Shown: in pieces, positions 31,879 to 41,455 of the stretch
Position numbering within the stretch: position 1 is the first letter of the stretch
Layout: each line of letters opens with the position of its first letter
Assembly (NCBI GenBank): GCA_965262365.1
Contig: OZ253541.1
Location: 4,774,001 to 4,838,000, forward strand
Reading direction: 5' to 3'
DNA from: UBA6522 sp965262365
GTDB taxonomy: Bacteria; Pseudomonadota; Gammaproteobacteria; Steroidobacterales; Rariloculaceae
Length of the DNA: 64,000 bases
The notes under the pieces: generated by a model
Seen by the model: only the letters and a program-made list of their open reading frames with translations
Database searches by the model: none
What the model was told of the DNA's origin: nothing
Position numbers and translations under genes: made by a program

Positions 31879-34305
31879 CTAGAGGCTGGCGCGCAGAATC
31901 AGATCCATCTGGCGTCCATACGGCGTATGGTTGTCATCGTCATATCCCGTACCGCTGTCGAAGAACGGCGGCTCTTCGTCCGTGAGATTCCTGAAACGTG
32001 CCTGCAGAGTCACGCCGTTGAACCAGCCTTCAATATCGTACGCCAGAGTCAGATTGTGGAAAAGGTGGCTTTCGATGCTATCGACACCATTTACATATCC
32101 ACTCTTGTGCATGGAGATCAGCGAGATTCACAGCGGAATGTTGTTCCCACTCCACTGAGTCTGGAAGCGCGATTGCCAACCAGGTGCGTTTCGCGTGCCG
32201 ATTCGAGAGAACGACCCCGAACCGGGAACGACTTCCTCATCGAACCTGGTCTGTTCGTTGGCGATGAGACCAAGCCCCCATTGACCGATGGACGTGTCGA
32301 AGTTGTAGCGGATGTTGTAGTCAAAGCCGCCTTGAATTCGAGTACCGATATTGAGGGCATACGAGTCGAACCACATATTGAACGTCTGTCCGGGGACGAT
32401 GGACGTCTGCGGAGGAGCGAATTCTATGAGCCGGTCAACCTCTTCCTGACTGAATGGCAGGAAGACGTCGTTCACCGGATCGTATGGACCGAATCCCCGA
32501 TGTTGCTCGAACGCCGGGATATCCAGCACATCTGAACGTCTCGGTTTGTAGACCAGGTTGGTGTACTCAACCTCGTAGTAGGTCACACCCACGCTGAGGC
32601 CCTCGGCAAACGCGGGTTGCCAGGAAAAACCGAAGGTGGACGACTTGGCGAATTCTGGTTCCAGCGCCGGGGCGCCACCACCCTTGTTGTAGATATCGAA
32701 GTCATAGTTGGTGCTGCCGATATTGTCCCTGAGACCGGTTTGCGGAACACCAAAGGTCGCGGTGATCAGCCCCATGTTGGGTGCCACGTAGGAATCGCCC
32801 GTTGAACCGTGAATCCTCAGGCTGTCAATTGGAGCCCAGCTAAAGCCAACCTTGGGATTGAACTGACTTTCCAGACCGTCGTAGTTGTCGTAGCGGCCGG
32901 CGGTCGATAGGGTGAGTGCCTGAATTCCGGGCATCGCGTTGGGAGCGCCCACCAGCGGAATGTTGACCTCGCCGAAGAGTGCGTAAACGCCTCGATGAAT
33001 GTTGTCATCGCGTACGATCTGATAGAAGCTGCACGATTCGCAGCCGGCGGACTGAAGCTGCTGGGCGCGCTGACCGCGATAGCTTGAACCGATTCCGCGG
33101 ACATTTTCAGAAGTCACGCCGGTTGGATCCGCGCCACCGGGAACCACGAAGAAGGGACTCGTGGACGGCAAGTCAAACTGGAATCGACCGCCATTGCCCC
33201 AGTTCCAGATACGAATCGACTCGTAGTCGGAATAGTTGAACTCACTCCACAGTTCGACCCTGTCGCTAAGCTCGTACCGAGCTGTTGCCAGGACCGCACT
33301 GCGCTCGCCGTTGGAGGCGATACTCTGCGAGCCGTTCGGGTTGCAGCGGGTGGTTCCCGGAGTCAGGTTGGGCCCCCCGTAGTTGCTGCCACCGAAATTG
33401 ACTCGAGGCCACGGACAGTTCGATGTGCGGGCGTCTCGTCCGCCGATAGCACGGTGGTCGGCGTCTGCCGAGAACCAGAATTCGTCAAGCGTCGGGCGAT
33501 CATGCTTCGAATACTCGTACGCGACCATGATGTCGCCGCGCTCGAACTGTTTGCACCAGAGCAGGCCGAAGTTCGTGTTCTGCCAGGAGGTGTCGGGATC
33601 GTTACCGCCCGTCATGCTCAATTCGAGTCCATCGACACCCCGGCGATAGATGAAATTCACTACGCCGGCGACCGCGTCCGAACCGTAAACCGCCGAAGCG
33701 CCATCGCCGATTACCTCGACGCGTTCTATGGCGATGGTGGGAAGAATCGCGGGATCGGGGAATACGGCCTCGCCCCCAACGTCCGCCATGCGATGCCCAT
33801 TGAACAACGTTAGCGTCGAGTAGATGCCCCGGTTGTGGATGATCGGCTGATAACCTGCCGTACGAAAGCGGTTGGATGTGGACCTGTCAGCGTCCGTGTT
33901 GAAGTTGGAAATCTGCGGAACGTTGGACAGCGCATCGCGAACGTCCACCGGCGAGTCGGTCTCGATATCGGCTCGCCCGTACGTCACAGGCTCCACGCCG
34001 ACCGGCGCGACGACGAATCGCTCGCCCAATCGTGTCAGTTCCAGGCACAGGCCCGGTTCGACCGGAATCCCCTCGCGTTGCCGCTTCTTTCGACAAATTC
34101 CCTCGATCTCGCCGGGGAAGTAGACCCGGTCGAACCCGTCTGCCGGAATGGCACGACCTTCGACCTCGGCCAGTTTGAGCCTTCCATACGGGATGCTCGA
34201 TGTCGACATGTCAAGGATCACGGGAATACCGTCCGTAGGAAATGCGAACGCAATAAATGGCTTCAGGTCGGTGTGCTGAATCAAGACGATTTCGGTCGTT
34301 GTCAT
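31879..34305 (-). pseudogene. TonB-dependent receptor interrupted by an in-frame TGA
   Basis: The frame from 34305 has a plug domain (DVRDALSNVPQISNF, FNGHRMADVGG, ERVEVIGDGASAVYGSDAVA, GVVNFIYRR) and a barrel running to TQWSGNNIPL. There it meets TGA at 32128-32130, but the same frame continues without shift: ISLISMHKSGYVNGV, LAYDIEGWFNGVTLQARFRN, ending YGRQMDLILRASL, the classic TonB-receptor C-terminus. It is therefore a single nonsense codon, not a frameshift. The first ~100 residues are atypical and no signal peptide is visible, so the 5' end may also be decayed. It lies downstream of the molybdenum hydroxylase genes on the same strand. It is nonfunctional unless TGA is read through. 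Confidence 0.8.
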
Positions 34306-34480
34306 GGCGTCCCGCCGGGTAGCCGCTGAGTTACTGAACTCAGAACGCCCGCGCCAGGCTGTCGAAATCCACCAGCCAGTTTTGACTGCTGGCGGAGCGG
34401 TTCAGGCAGAGAATCTTGAAGTGCCGGCTTGCGTTAGCGGGTGACCGCAAGAATTTCGCCGCAAAGTCTACCCCTGCAAC

Positions 34481-36859
34481 CTACACCTCTGCCGCTCGGA
34501 GCGCCGCGAGAACCCGTTCCCTGCGGAACGGTGCACGCCGCAGACGAACGCCGGTGGCATCGAAAATGGCATTGGCGACCGCCGCAACCAGCGGCTTGTG
34601 ACTTGTCTCGCCGGCGCCGTAAGGGGCCAGGTCGGAACGATCGGGATCGGGGTCGCCGTTGACCAGCACGATGTCGATGGCCTCGGGCGTGTCGGAATGC
34701 CGGAGGCTGGGGTGCGAAAGCCAGTCAACGCTGGTGACCTTCTCGCCATCGAACCGGACCTCTTCCCACAGCGCCCGGCTCAACGCGTGCAGCATGCCGC
34801 ACTCGAGGGTGTTGCGCAGGCCCTCGGGGTTGACGACGAGACCGCAGTCGTGGGCGCATACCAGGCGTTTGGCCCATACGCGGCCGGTCGTACGGTCGAC
34901 CTCGACCTCGGCGATCGTGGCGACGACGGTGCGGTTGCGGATGGTGTATCCGACACCACGTCCGGTAAGGATCGGGCCCGCCTCGCGCCGTCTCGGCGAA
35001 GAGCGCGTGTCCCAGCCGTAGGCCTCGGCGGCCGCGCGCACCACGGCGATCGAACGCACACGACGGAAGAGATCATCCTCGGAACTGTCCTCAAGCAAAT
35101 CGAGCCGGAACCGGACGGGATCGGCTTGCGCCGCTGCCGCCAGTTCGTCGATGAACGACTCGAAAGCAAAGGTCACCTGTGGACCGTTGGGATCGCGCAG
35201 ATTGCCGGTTCGTAACGGCGTTTCCCAGATCATCGGCAGACCCACGACCTGCGCCGTCGTGCGCCGGTTCGCAATGGCGTACATGGCCGACGGCGTCGCG
35301 GCGCGGCCAGGGGCCGGTGTCTCGGACCGGTGGCCCATCAGCTGCGCGATCAGGACGGTGTCGGGGTCGTTATACCCGAGATGGTTGAAATCCAGCGCGC
35401 AGGCCTCGTACTCGAGCGCGACGACCTTGCCCCGGGCGTCCAGCCCACCGCGCAGCTTGAACGTATAGGCGGGGCCCTTGGTGTCCCAGGCCGTCTCCTC
35501 CTCCCGCGTCCACTGGACGCGGACCGGCCTGCCGACCTCCCGGGCCAGGAACGCGGCCTCGAAACCGGCATCGTCGGCCGCTGTGCGGCCGTACACCTGC
35601 GGCCCGTCCATGTACAAGACCCGTACCCGATCACGGGGCATATCGAGAAATTCAGCGACACCGGTACGCAAACCGTAAGACTTCATGTCGTTGGAATAGA
35701 TCGTCATTTGACCGTCGGACGGATCGGCCAGTGCATGCGCCGGGCCAATGGCGGTGTGGCCCTGGAAAGGAACCTCGTACTCGGCCTCCAGGACCCTTTC
35801 GGCGCCGGCGAGCGCTGCGTCCGGGTCGCCCTCCATTTCCGCGCTGCTCGAGGTAGGTGTCGCGCCTCGCATGTAGGCGAACAGGTCGTCGGACGCCGGG
35901 AACGGCGCCTCTGCCGGCGGCTCCCAATCCGCTCGCAGCTGCCGGGCGGCGCGGATTGCCTGCTCCTCACGTTCGCAGACCACAGCGACATAGTTTCCGC
36001 TGCTGACGACCTGGATGAACCCGGGAACATCGGCTACCGAGGATTCGTCGATGCTGCGCAGCGCAGCGCCCACGATCGGCGGCTTGACGTTGCGTGCATG
36101 GACCATGTCGGGCAGCTTCACGTCGACTGCCCAGATCAGCGACCCGTCCACCTTGGCCGGAATGTCGTAGCGTTGCACCGATTTCCCGACGATGCGCAGC
36201 TCATCAACGGGCTTTACCTCGGCTGCCCCGCTGGTGGCGTTAATGTCGCTTCCGGTCAACGAAACGTCGAACCGTTTGCCGCCGACGAGTTCGGCATAGG
36301 TAACGGACCTTGCAGCGTCAGAGCGGACCGAAATCGTCGCATCGCGCACCGCGAGCTCCGCCACAGGTGCATCCAGGTGCTCTGAAGCAAGCTGCAGCAA
36401 AACCCGCCGCGCCTCGGCTGCAACCCTGCGCATCGGCCAGCCGTCGCGCTCGATTGCATCGGAACCGCCTGAACCGCCCTGGTCCGGGGTTGTGTCGGTG
36501 CGACCCATGACGAGGCTGGTCCGGTCGTAGGCAATATCGAGCTCGTCGCTCATCATCTGCCGGAACGCTGTGCCTGTCCCCTGGCCGCCGTCCGTCTTGC
36601 CGACGAAGAAGGTTGCGGTGTTGTTCGGATGGATCACGATCCAGGTATCGAGCTGCAGGAAGTCGGGGTCCGGGTACGGGCCGGCTGCGAGCGCCCGATC
36701 TTCATCCTGCGCGAAAGAACTGGCGCCCGGGATGGCCCCGACGCCGACACTGACTACCAGGGCGCCCGAGGACTTCAGAAATTCTCGCCGCGAGGCCGAG
36801 GGGCCGATTCCCTGCACAGCGTCCCTTATATACTGTGGAAAATTCATGGCGGTACTCAT
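34481..36859 (-). CDS. Molybdenum hydroxylase large subunit (xanthine dehydrogenase/IorB family), Tat-exported
   Basis: 792 residues. The N-terminus SASRREFLKSSGALVVSVG is a twin-arginine signal, so the cofactor-loaded enzyme is predicted to be periplasmic. Moco-binding features of the IorB/aldehyde dehydrogenase group include GKTDGGQGTGTAFRQMMSDE, GGSGGSDAIERDGWPMRRVA, MYAIANRRTTAQVVGLPM and GRGVGYTIRNRTVVATIAEV, with PYGAGETSHKPLVAAVANA near the C-terminus (the GExxxxP-type catalytic segment, Glu as in GAGET). It overlaps the Fe-S subunit by ATGA. No FAD subunit gene is present, as in the two-subunit isoquinoline oxidoreductase type. The substrate, probably an N-heteroaromatic or aldehyde, is not certain. 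Confidence 0.87.
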   Translation of the reverse strand: MSTAMNFPQYIRDAVQGIGPSASRREFLKSSGALVVSVGVGAIPGASSFAQDEDRALAAGPYPDPDFLQLDTWIVIHPNNTATFFVGKTDGGQGTGTAFRQMMSDELDIAYDRTSLVMGRTDTTPDQGGSGGSDAIERDGWPMRRVAAEARRVLLQLASEHLDAPVAELAVRDATISVRSDAARSVTYAELVGGKRFDVSLTGSDINATSGAAEVKPVDELRIVGKSVQRYDIPAKVDGSLIWAVDVKLPDMVHARNVKPPIVGAALRSIDESSVADVPGFIQVVSSGNYVAVVCEREEQAIRAARQLRADWEPPAEAPFPASDDLFAYMRGATPTSSSAEMEGDPDAALAGAERVLEAEYEVPFQGHTAIGPAHALADPSDGQMTIYSNDMKSYGLRTGVAEFLDMPRDRVRVLYMDGPQVYGRTAADDAGFEAAFLAREVGRPVRVQWTREEETAWDTKGPAYTFKLRGGLDARGKVVALEYEACALDFNHLGYNDPDTVLIAQLMGHRSETPAPGRAATPSAMYAIANRRTTAQVVGLPMIWETPLRTGNLRDPNGPQVTFAFESFIDELAAAAQADPVRFRLDLLEDSSEDDLFRRVRSIAVVRAAAEAYGWDTRSSPRRREAGPILTGRGVGYTIRNRTVVATIAEVEVDRTTGRVWAKRLVCAHDCGLVVNPEGLRNTLECGMLHALSRALWEEVRFDGEKVTSVDWLSHPSLRHSDTPEAIDIVLVNGDPDPDRSDLAPYGAGETSHKPLVAAVANAIFDATGVRLRRAPFRRERVLAALRAAEV

Positions 36860-37338
36860 TCTTCCGCTGCCTGCGCTGTCGGCTCAATCGCGCGCGCCGC
36901 ACGCTTGATCGCCGCCTGTATCCGGTAATAGGTCATGCACCGGCACAATGCGCCTTCCATCGCTTCACGGATTTCGGCATCCGTGGGGTTCGGGTTCCGG
37001 GCGAGAAGCGCCTTGGCGGACAGGATCTGGCCGTTTTGGCAGTAGCCGCACTGCGGCACTTGCTCGTCGATCCACGCCTGCTGCAAGGGATCCAGCGTCC
37101 CGTCCGTCGAGAGGCCTTCGAGAGTGGTGATCTGACCGCTGACCGATGCGGGCACGACGCACGAGCGCACTGCGACACCGTCTAAAAGGACTGTGCAAGC
37201 GCCACATTGGCCCAGGCCACAGCCGAAACGAGGTCCCACCAGGCCGAGATCGTTGCGCAGGATATACAACAGTGGTGTCGAAGGGTCGACGTCCACCTCA
37301 TGGGTGGCGTCGTTGACGCGCAATGTAATCATGCTCAT
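36856..37338 (-). CDS. [2Fe-2S] subunit of molybdenum hydroxylase (IorA/CoxS type)
   Basis: 160 residues. The N-terminal plant-type ferredoxin cluster is FGCGLGQCGACTVLLDG with the fourth Cys in AVRSCVVPAS. The second cluster is VPQCGYCQNGQI and ALCRCMTYYRI in the helical domain. It carries electrons from the Moco subunit to the acceptor. The ATG at 37338 has GGGGAT just upstream. Its gene overlaps the large subunit's start. Ten bases beyond the start codon the 12-bp tandem repeats begin. Confidence 0.93.
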   Translation of the reverse strand: MSMITLRVNDATHEVDVDPSTPLLYILRNDLGLVGPRFGCGLGQCGACTVLLDGVAVRSCVVPASVSGQITTLEGLSTDGTLDPLQQAWIDEQVPQCGYCQNGQILSAKALLARNPNPTDAEIREAMEGALCRCMTYYRIQAAIKRAARAIEPTAQAAEE

Positions 37339-37347
37339 ATCCCCCGT

Positions 37348-37419
37348 CCGGACCGCGTACCGGACCGCGTACCGGACCGCGTACCGGACCGCGTACCGGA
37401 CCGCGTACCGGACCGAGTC
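37348..37419. repeat. 12-bp tandem repeat, five perfect copies and one variant
   Basis: CCGGACCGCGTA is repeated without gaps from 37348 to 37407 (five copies) and a sixth copy diverges (CCGGACCGAGTC, 37408-37419). It stands 9 bp before the start codon of the [2Fe-2S] subunit on the minus strand, so it lies in its 5' leader. The block is a multiple of 12 and could be read in frame, but no start lies before it. Confidence 0.93.
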
Positions 37420-37600
37420 TAGAATGCGGCCATTCTGGATTCAACTCAAGAGCCTCTCTTCAATTCAGCCCGGGATGGCCCGGTAAAATGACGATTGTCA
37501 TTAATGAATATCCGCTCGTGGCCAGGGGCTGCCCGTCGCACTGCCCCACAGGCCGCCCACAATCGGTCCTGTGCGATCAGGGCAGGTCAATCCATGGCGG

Positions 37601-38455
37601 CTAGCCGGGGGCTTCGTCGGCGATGGTGTTGCGCAGCACGCCTACCCCGCGAATATCGATCTCGGCCACGTCTCCGGGCTTCATCCAGATCGGCGGCTTG
37701 CGCACGCGCCCCACGCCTCCCGGCGTGCCGGTAACGATCACGTCGCCCGGTTCTAGCGGCGTCCAGGTGGAACAGTACTCGATGAGCTGCGGCACGTCGA
37801 AGCACAGATCGCTCACCGGGGCATCCTGCAACACCTCGCCGTTGAGGCGTGTCTGCAGGTGAAACGCTGCCGGATCGGGCTGCTCGTCGCGGGTCACCAT
37901 CCAGGGCCCCATGGCGCCGCTGCGGTAAAAGTTCTTGCCCGCCGTGAACTGGATGGTGTGGTACTGGAAGTCGCGGATGCTGCCCTCGTTGCAGCAGGTG
38001 AAGCCGGCCACATGTTCCATGGCCCGGGAGCGGGACACGTGGCGCGCATGCTTGCCGATGACCACCGCAAGCTCGCCCTCATAGTCGAAGTCCGTGGAGA
38101 CCCGCGGCCGGATCATCGGTTGGCCGTGGCCCACGAAGCTGTCCGCAAACCGGGTAAAGACCACCGGGTAGCGGGGCACGTCGCGGCCGGTCTCCCGGAT
38201 GTGTCCCAGGTAGTTGATGCCGACGCAGAGTATCCTGGATGCGTTGGGAATGACCGGCAGGTAGCGGATATCCTCCTCGGAGAAATCCGCCGCCAGACCC
38301 GTCATCTTGCGAAGCCGGTCGAGACCGCCCGCCCGGAGTAGTTCACGCAGATCAGCGAACTTTCCGGCAAACCGCGCGCCGGCGTCGACGATCCCGCCAT
38401 CGACGACCACGCCGAAGCTCGGCCTGTCGCCATGCTTGAAACTGGTTACCCGCAT
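37601..38455 (-). CDS. Fumarylacetoacetate hydrolase (FAH) family protein
   Basis: 284 residues. It has the FAH-fold segments ILCVGINYLGHIRETG, FTRFADSFVGHGQPMIRP, the metal-binding YEGELAVVIGKHARHVS (Glu ligands), AGFTCCNEGSIRDFQ, and the closing DVIVTGTPGGVGRVRKPP with MKPGDVAEIDIRGVG. Such enzymes cleave C-C bonds of oxo acids in aromatic breakdown, or hydrate or decarboxylate them. It is on the same strand as the molybdenum hydroxylase, 260 bp upstream, a sensible neighbour for ring catabolism. Confidence 0.87.
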   Translation of the reverse strand: MRVTSFKHGDRPSFGVVVDGGIVDAGARFAGKFADLRELLRAGGLDRLRKMTGLAADFSEEDIRYLPVIPNASRILCVGINYLGHIRETGRDVPRYPVVFTRFADSFVGHGQPMIRPRVSTDFDYEGELAVVIGKHARHVSRSRAMEHVAGFTCCNEGSIRDFQYHTIQFTAGKNFYRSGAMGPWMVTRDEQPDPAAFHLQTRLNGEVLQDAPVSDLCFDVPQLIEYCSTWTPLEPGDVIVTGTPGGVGRVRKPPIWMKPGDVAEIDIRGVGVLRNTIADEAPG

Positions 38456-38517
38456 TGACTTTCCTTGTCCGGCCGGGCCGGATTACTAGAGCAGGAACTC
38501 ATGAGCTGGTTCTACCG

Positions 38518-40431
38518 CTAGCCTGGAGCCTGCGATTCATCCGCCAACCGGGTCACCGCCTCATCCAGACCGACGACCTGCTGCGCCTTCTGTCCGAGTC
38601 GCCGGATGGATACCGTACGCTGTTCCACTTCGCGCTTGCCCAGGGCGATGATAACCGGCGTCTTTGCGACACTGTGTTCTCGAACCTTGTAGTTGATCTT
38701 CTCGTTTCTGAGATCCGCCACCGCGCGCAGACCAGCACCCTCAAGCGCACACAGGACCTCCGTGGCGTAGGCATCGGCATCCGAGGTGATGGTGGCCACC
38801 ACGACCTGCCGGGGCGCGAGCCAGAGCGGCAGGTTGCCCGCGTAGTGCTCGATCAGGATGCCGATGAACCGCTCCAGGGAACCGAATATCGCCCGGTGCA
38901 GCAGTACGGGGGTATGCCTGTCGCCGTCCACCCCGATGTAGCCGGCGCCCAGGCGGCCGGGCAGGTTCAGGTCCACCTGCAGGGTACCGCACTGCCACTC
39001 GCGGCCAATGGCATCCTTTAGCGCGAACTCGATTTTGGGCCCATAGAACGCCCCTTCGCCAGGATTGTGGGAGTAGTCCAGGCCCAGTACGTCCATGGCC
39101 TGCTGCAGCGCTGCCTCGGCCCGGTCCCAGATCCGGTCATCGCCGACCCGGCGCGCCGGCCGGTCGGCGAACTTGATCACCACGTCGTCGAATCCCACGT
39201 CCCGGTAGATGCCCAGCACCAGATTGCAGACCGCACCGGTTTCCTCGGTGATCTGGTCCTGGGTGCAGAAAATATGCGCGTCGTCCTGGGTAAAGGCCCG
39301 CACCCGCATCAGGCCGTGCAGTGCGCCGGAGGGCTCGTAGCGGTGCACCTTGCCGAATTCGGACAGCCGCATGGGCAACTCCCGATAGCTGCGCAGCGCG
39401 TTCTTGAACACCTGCACATGTCCGGGACAGTTCATCGGCTTGATCGCCCACAGCCGTTCGTCCTCCGTACGGCTGGTGAACATGTTCTCGCCGAACGTAT
39501 CCCAGTGCCCGGACGCTTCCCACAGGCTGCGGTCCATCAGTTCGGGGGTGTTGACCTCAAGGTAGCCCGCCTCGTCCTGACGGCGGCGCATGTACTGCAC
39601 TAGCGTTCGAAACAGCGTCCAGCCCTTTTCGTGCCAGAACACCGCACCCACGGCCTCGTCCTGAAAATGGAACAGGTCCATCTGCCGCCCCAGCCGGCGG
39701 TGGTCGCGCCGCTCGGCCTCTTCCAGGCGGTGCAGGTACTGTCGCAAGTCCTTGTTACTCGCCCAGGCGGTGCCGTAAATGCGCTGCAACATCTCGTTTC
39801 CGGAGTCGCCCCGCCAGTAAGCACCGGCCAGCTTGGTAAGCTTGAAGGCACCGCCCAGCCGCCCGGTGGAGGGCATGTGGGGGCCGCGGCAGAGGTCGAC
39901 GAACTGCCCTTGCCGGTACACCGTGACGTCCTCACCCTCGGGAATACCGGCGATGATTTCCGCCTTGTATGCTTCACCCTGGTCCCTGAAGAAATCCACC
40001 GCACCCGCACGGTCCCAGACCTCCCGGTTGACCGGCTCGTCGCGACGGACGATGTCGTGCATCCGCGCTTCGATGCGTTCCAGATCCTCCGGAGTAAAGG
40101 CTTCGTCGCGAGCGAAATCGTAGTAGAACCCGTCTTCGATGGCCGGGCCGATGGTCACCTGCGTTTCCGGGTAGAGTTCCTTGACCGCTTCCGCCATGAC
40201 ATGGGCCGCGTCATGGCGCAGGACTTCAAGACCGTCCGCCGATGAGCGAGTGATGATCTCTACCGCTGCGTCGCTTGCGATTTCCGCGGTAAGATCGCGC
40301 AATCTGCCGTCCACGCGCACGGCGACGGCGGCCTTCGCGAGGCCGGCGCCGATGGATTCGGCCACGCCGAGTCCGGTTACGGTTTCCGGGAAGGCCTTCC
40401 TGGATCCGTCTGGCAGGGTGATTTCGGGCAT
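38518..40431 (-). CDS. thrS: Threonyl-tRNA synthetase
   Basis: 637 residues. It has the TGS domain (ITLPDGSRKAF), the editing domain with HDAAHVMAEAVKELYP and GPHMPSTGRLGGAFKL, and the class II core: MNCPGHVQVFKN (zinc Cys), FGKVHRYEPSGALHGLMRVR, FTQDDAHIFC (zinc His), GPKIEF and GSLERFIGILIEHYAG. The anticodon-binding domain ends the protein. ATG 40431 begins MPEITLPDG, preferred to an in-frame start at 40485. It is not followed by infC, the common partner in other gammaproteobacteria. Confidence 0.97.
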   Translation of the reverse strand: MPEITLPDGSRKAFPETVTGLGVAESIGAGLAKAAVAVRVDGRLRDLTAEIASDAAVEIITRSSADGLEVLRHDAAHVMAEAVKELYPETQVTIGPAIEDGFYYDFARDEAFTPEDLERIEARMHDIVRRDEPVNREVWDRAGAVDFFRDQGEAYKAEIIAGIPEGEDVTVYRQGQFVDLCRGPHMPSTGRLGGAFKLTKLAGAYWRGDSGNEMLQRIYGTAWASNKDLRQYLHRLEEAERRDHRRLGRQMDLFHFQDEAVGAVFWHEKGWTLFRTLVQYMRRRQDEAGYLEVNTPELMDRSLWEASGHWDTFGENMFTSRTEDERLWAIKPMNCPGHVQVFKNALRSYRELPMRLSEFGKVHRYEPSGALHGLMRVRAFTQDDAHIFCTQDQITEETGAVCNLVLGIYRDVGFDDVVIKFADRPARRVGDDRIWDRAEAALQQAMDVLGLDYSHNPGEGAFYGPKIEFALKDAIGREWQCGTLQVDLNLPGRLGAGYIGVDGDRHTPVLLHRAIFGSLERFIGILIEHYAGNLPLWLAPRQVVVATITSDADAYATEVLCALEGAGLRAVADLRNEKINYKVREHSVAKTPVIIALGKREVEQRTVSIRRLGQKAQQVVGLDEAVTRLADESQAPG

Positions 40432-40538
40432 GCTCACTTCGCCTTGCGCGCGCGGCCACGCATTGTACGATAACAGTGCGCGCAAAGCCGCTGTGACCTC
40501 AAGGAACAGAACGGGCGACGACTTTGAAGGACCAGGTC

Positions 40539-41324
40539 ATGAAGCCAATCGAGATACACATGTTTCCCTGCCTGAGGGACAACTACGGTTTTCTGCTCCA
40601 CGACGCGGAGGCTGAAGTGACGGCGGCGGTGGATACCCCGGAGGTGGGACCGATCCTCGCGGCGTTGCGGGACAAGGGCTGGCAACTGACGCATATCCTC
40701 AACACGCATCATCATCACGACCACGCCGGCGGCAACCTGACCATCAAGGCGGCCACCGGCTGCCGTATCATCGGGCCGCGCGCCGACGCCGCACGGATTC
40801 CGGGCATTGACATCGAGGTCGGGGAAGGCGACGAATTCCTGCTGGGCGGGCATCCGGTGCGGGTCTACGACACTCCCGGTCATACCCGCGGCCACATCGT
40901 CTACTACCTGCCGGAAGACGGCGTCGCGTTCGTGGGGGATACCCTGTTTGCCATGGGTTGCGGGCGGCTCTTCGAAGGGACGCCGCAGCAGATGTGGTCG
41001 TCGCTGCAGAAACTCATGCGCTGGCCGGACGACACCCGCGTCTACTGCGCCCACGAATACACCCAGGCCAACGCGCAGTTCGCGCTCACGGTGGAACCCG
41101 GCAATGAAGCCCTGTCCCGGCGGGCGCGCGAAGTGGACGTGCACAGAGCCGCCAACGTGCCGACAGTTCCGACGACGATGGGAATCGAGAAGGTCACCAA
41201 TCCCTTTCTGCGCCCCATGAGTGACGAGATTCGCAGCACCGTCGGGCTGGAGGGATCGAGCACTGCCGAAAGCGATCTGGTAGAAGTTTTCGCTCGGATA
41301 CGGACGCTTAAGGATCGGTTCTGA
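40539..41324 (+). CDS. gloB: Hydroxyacylglutathione hydrolase (glyoxalase II)
   Basis: 261 residues. Metallo-beta-lactamase fold with the zinc motif THHHHDHAGG near residue 53, the bridging Asp in VAFVGDTLFAMGCGR, and CAHEYTQANAQF at the second site. The C-terminal glutathione-binding segment (TMGIEKVTNPFLRP) is kept. It hydrolyses S-D-lactoylglutathione in methylglyoxal detoxification. ATG 40539 is preferred to 40524 on family start and AAGGACC upstream. It is divergent from thrS. Confidence 0.95.
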   Translation: MKPIEIHMFPCLRDNYGFLLHDAEAEVTAAVDTPEVGPILAALRDKGWQLTHILNTHHHHDHAGGNLTIKAATGCRIIGPRADAARIPGIDIEVGEGDEFLLGGHPVRVYDTPGHTRGHIVYYLPEDGVAFVGDTLFAMGCGRLFEGTPQQMWSSLQKLMRWPDDTRVYCAHEYTQANAQFALTVEPGNEALSRRAREVDVHRAANVPTVPTTMGIEKVTNPFLRPMSDEIRSTVGLEGSSTAESDLVEVFARIRTLKDRF

Positions 41325-41455
41325 ATCTTGGGAGCGGGGCAGCTTCGTTCGGGGCGTGGCGCGCCCACGACGCTTGCAAGGCCCACAAGCTTGTCCCGCA
41401 CACGGCCGCCTTTAGTGGTAATCGTTGAAGCAGTTCTTGTGTATTCGGGTGGAGG

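Noticed and set aside
37348..37419. Possible CRISPR array at the 12-bp repeats
   Set aside because: The units are 12 bp and contiguous with no spacers and no cas genes nearby.
37420..37600. A 38-codon plus-strand frame starting MTIVINEYPLVARG
   Set aside because: Too short, with no homology that I recognise and no clear ribosome binding site.
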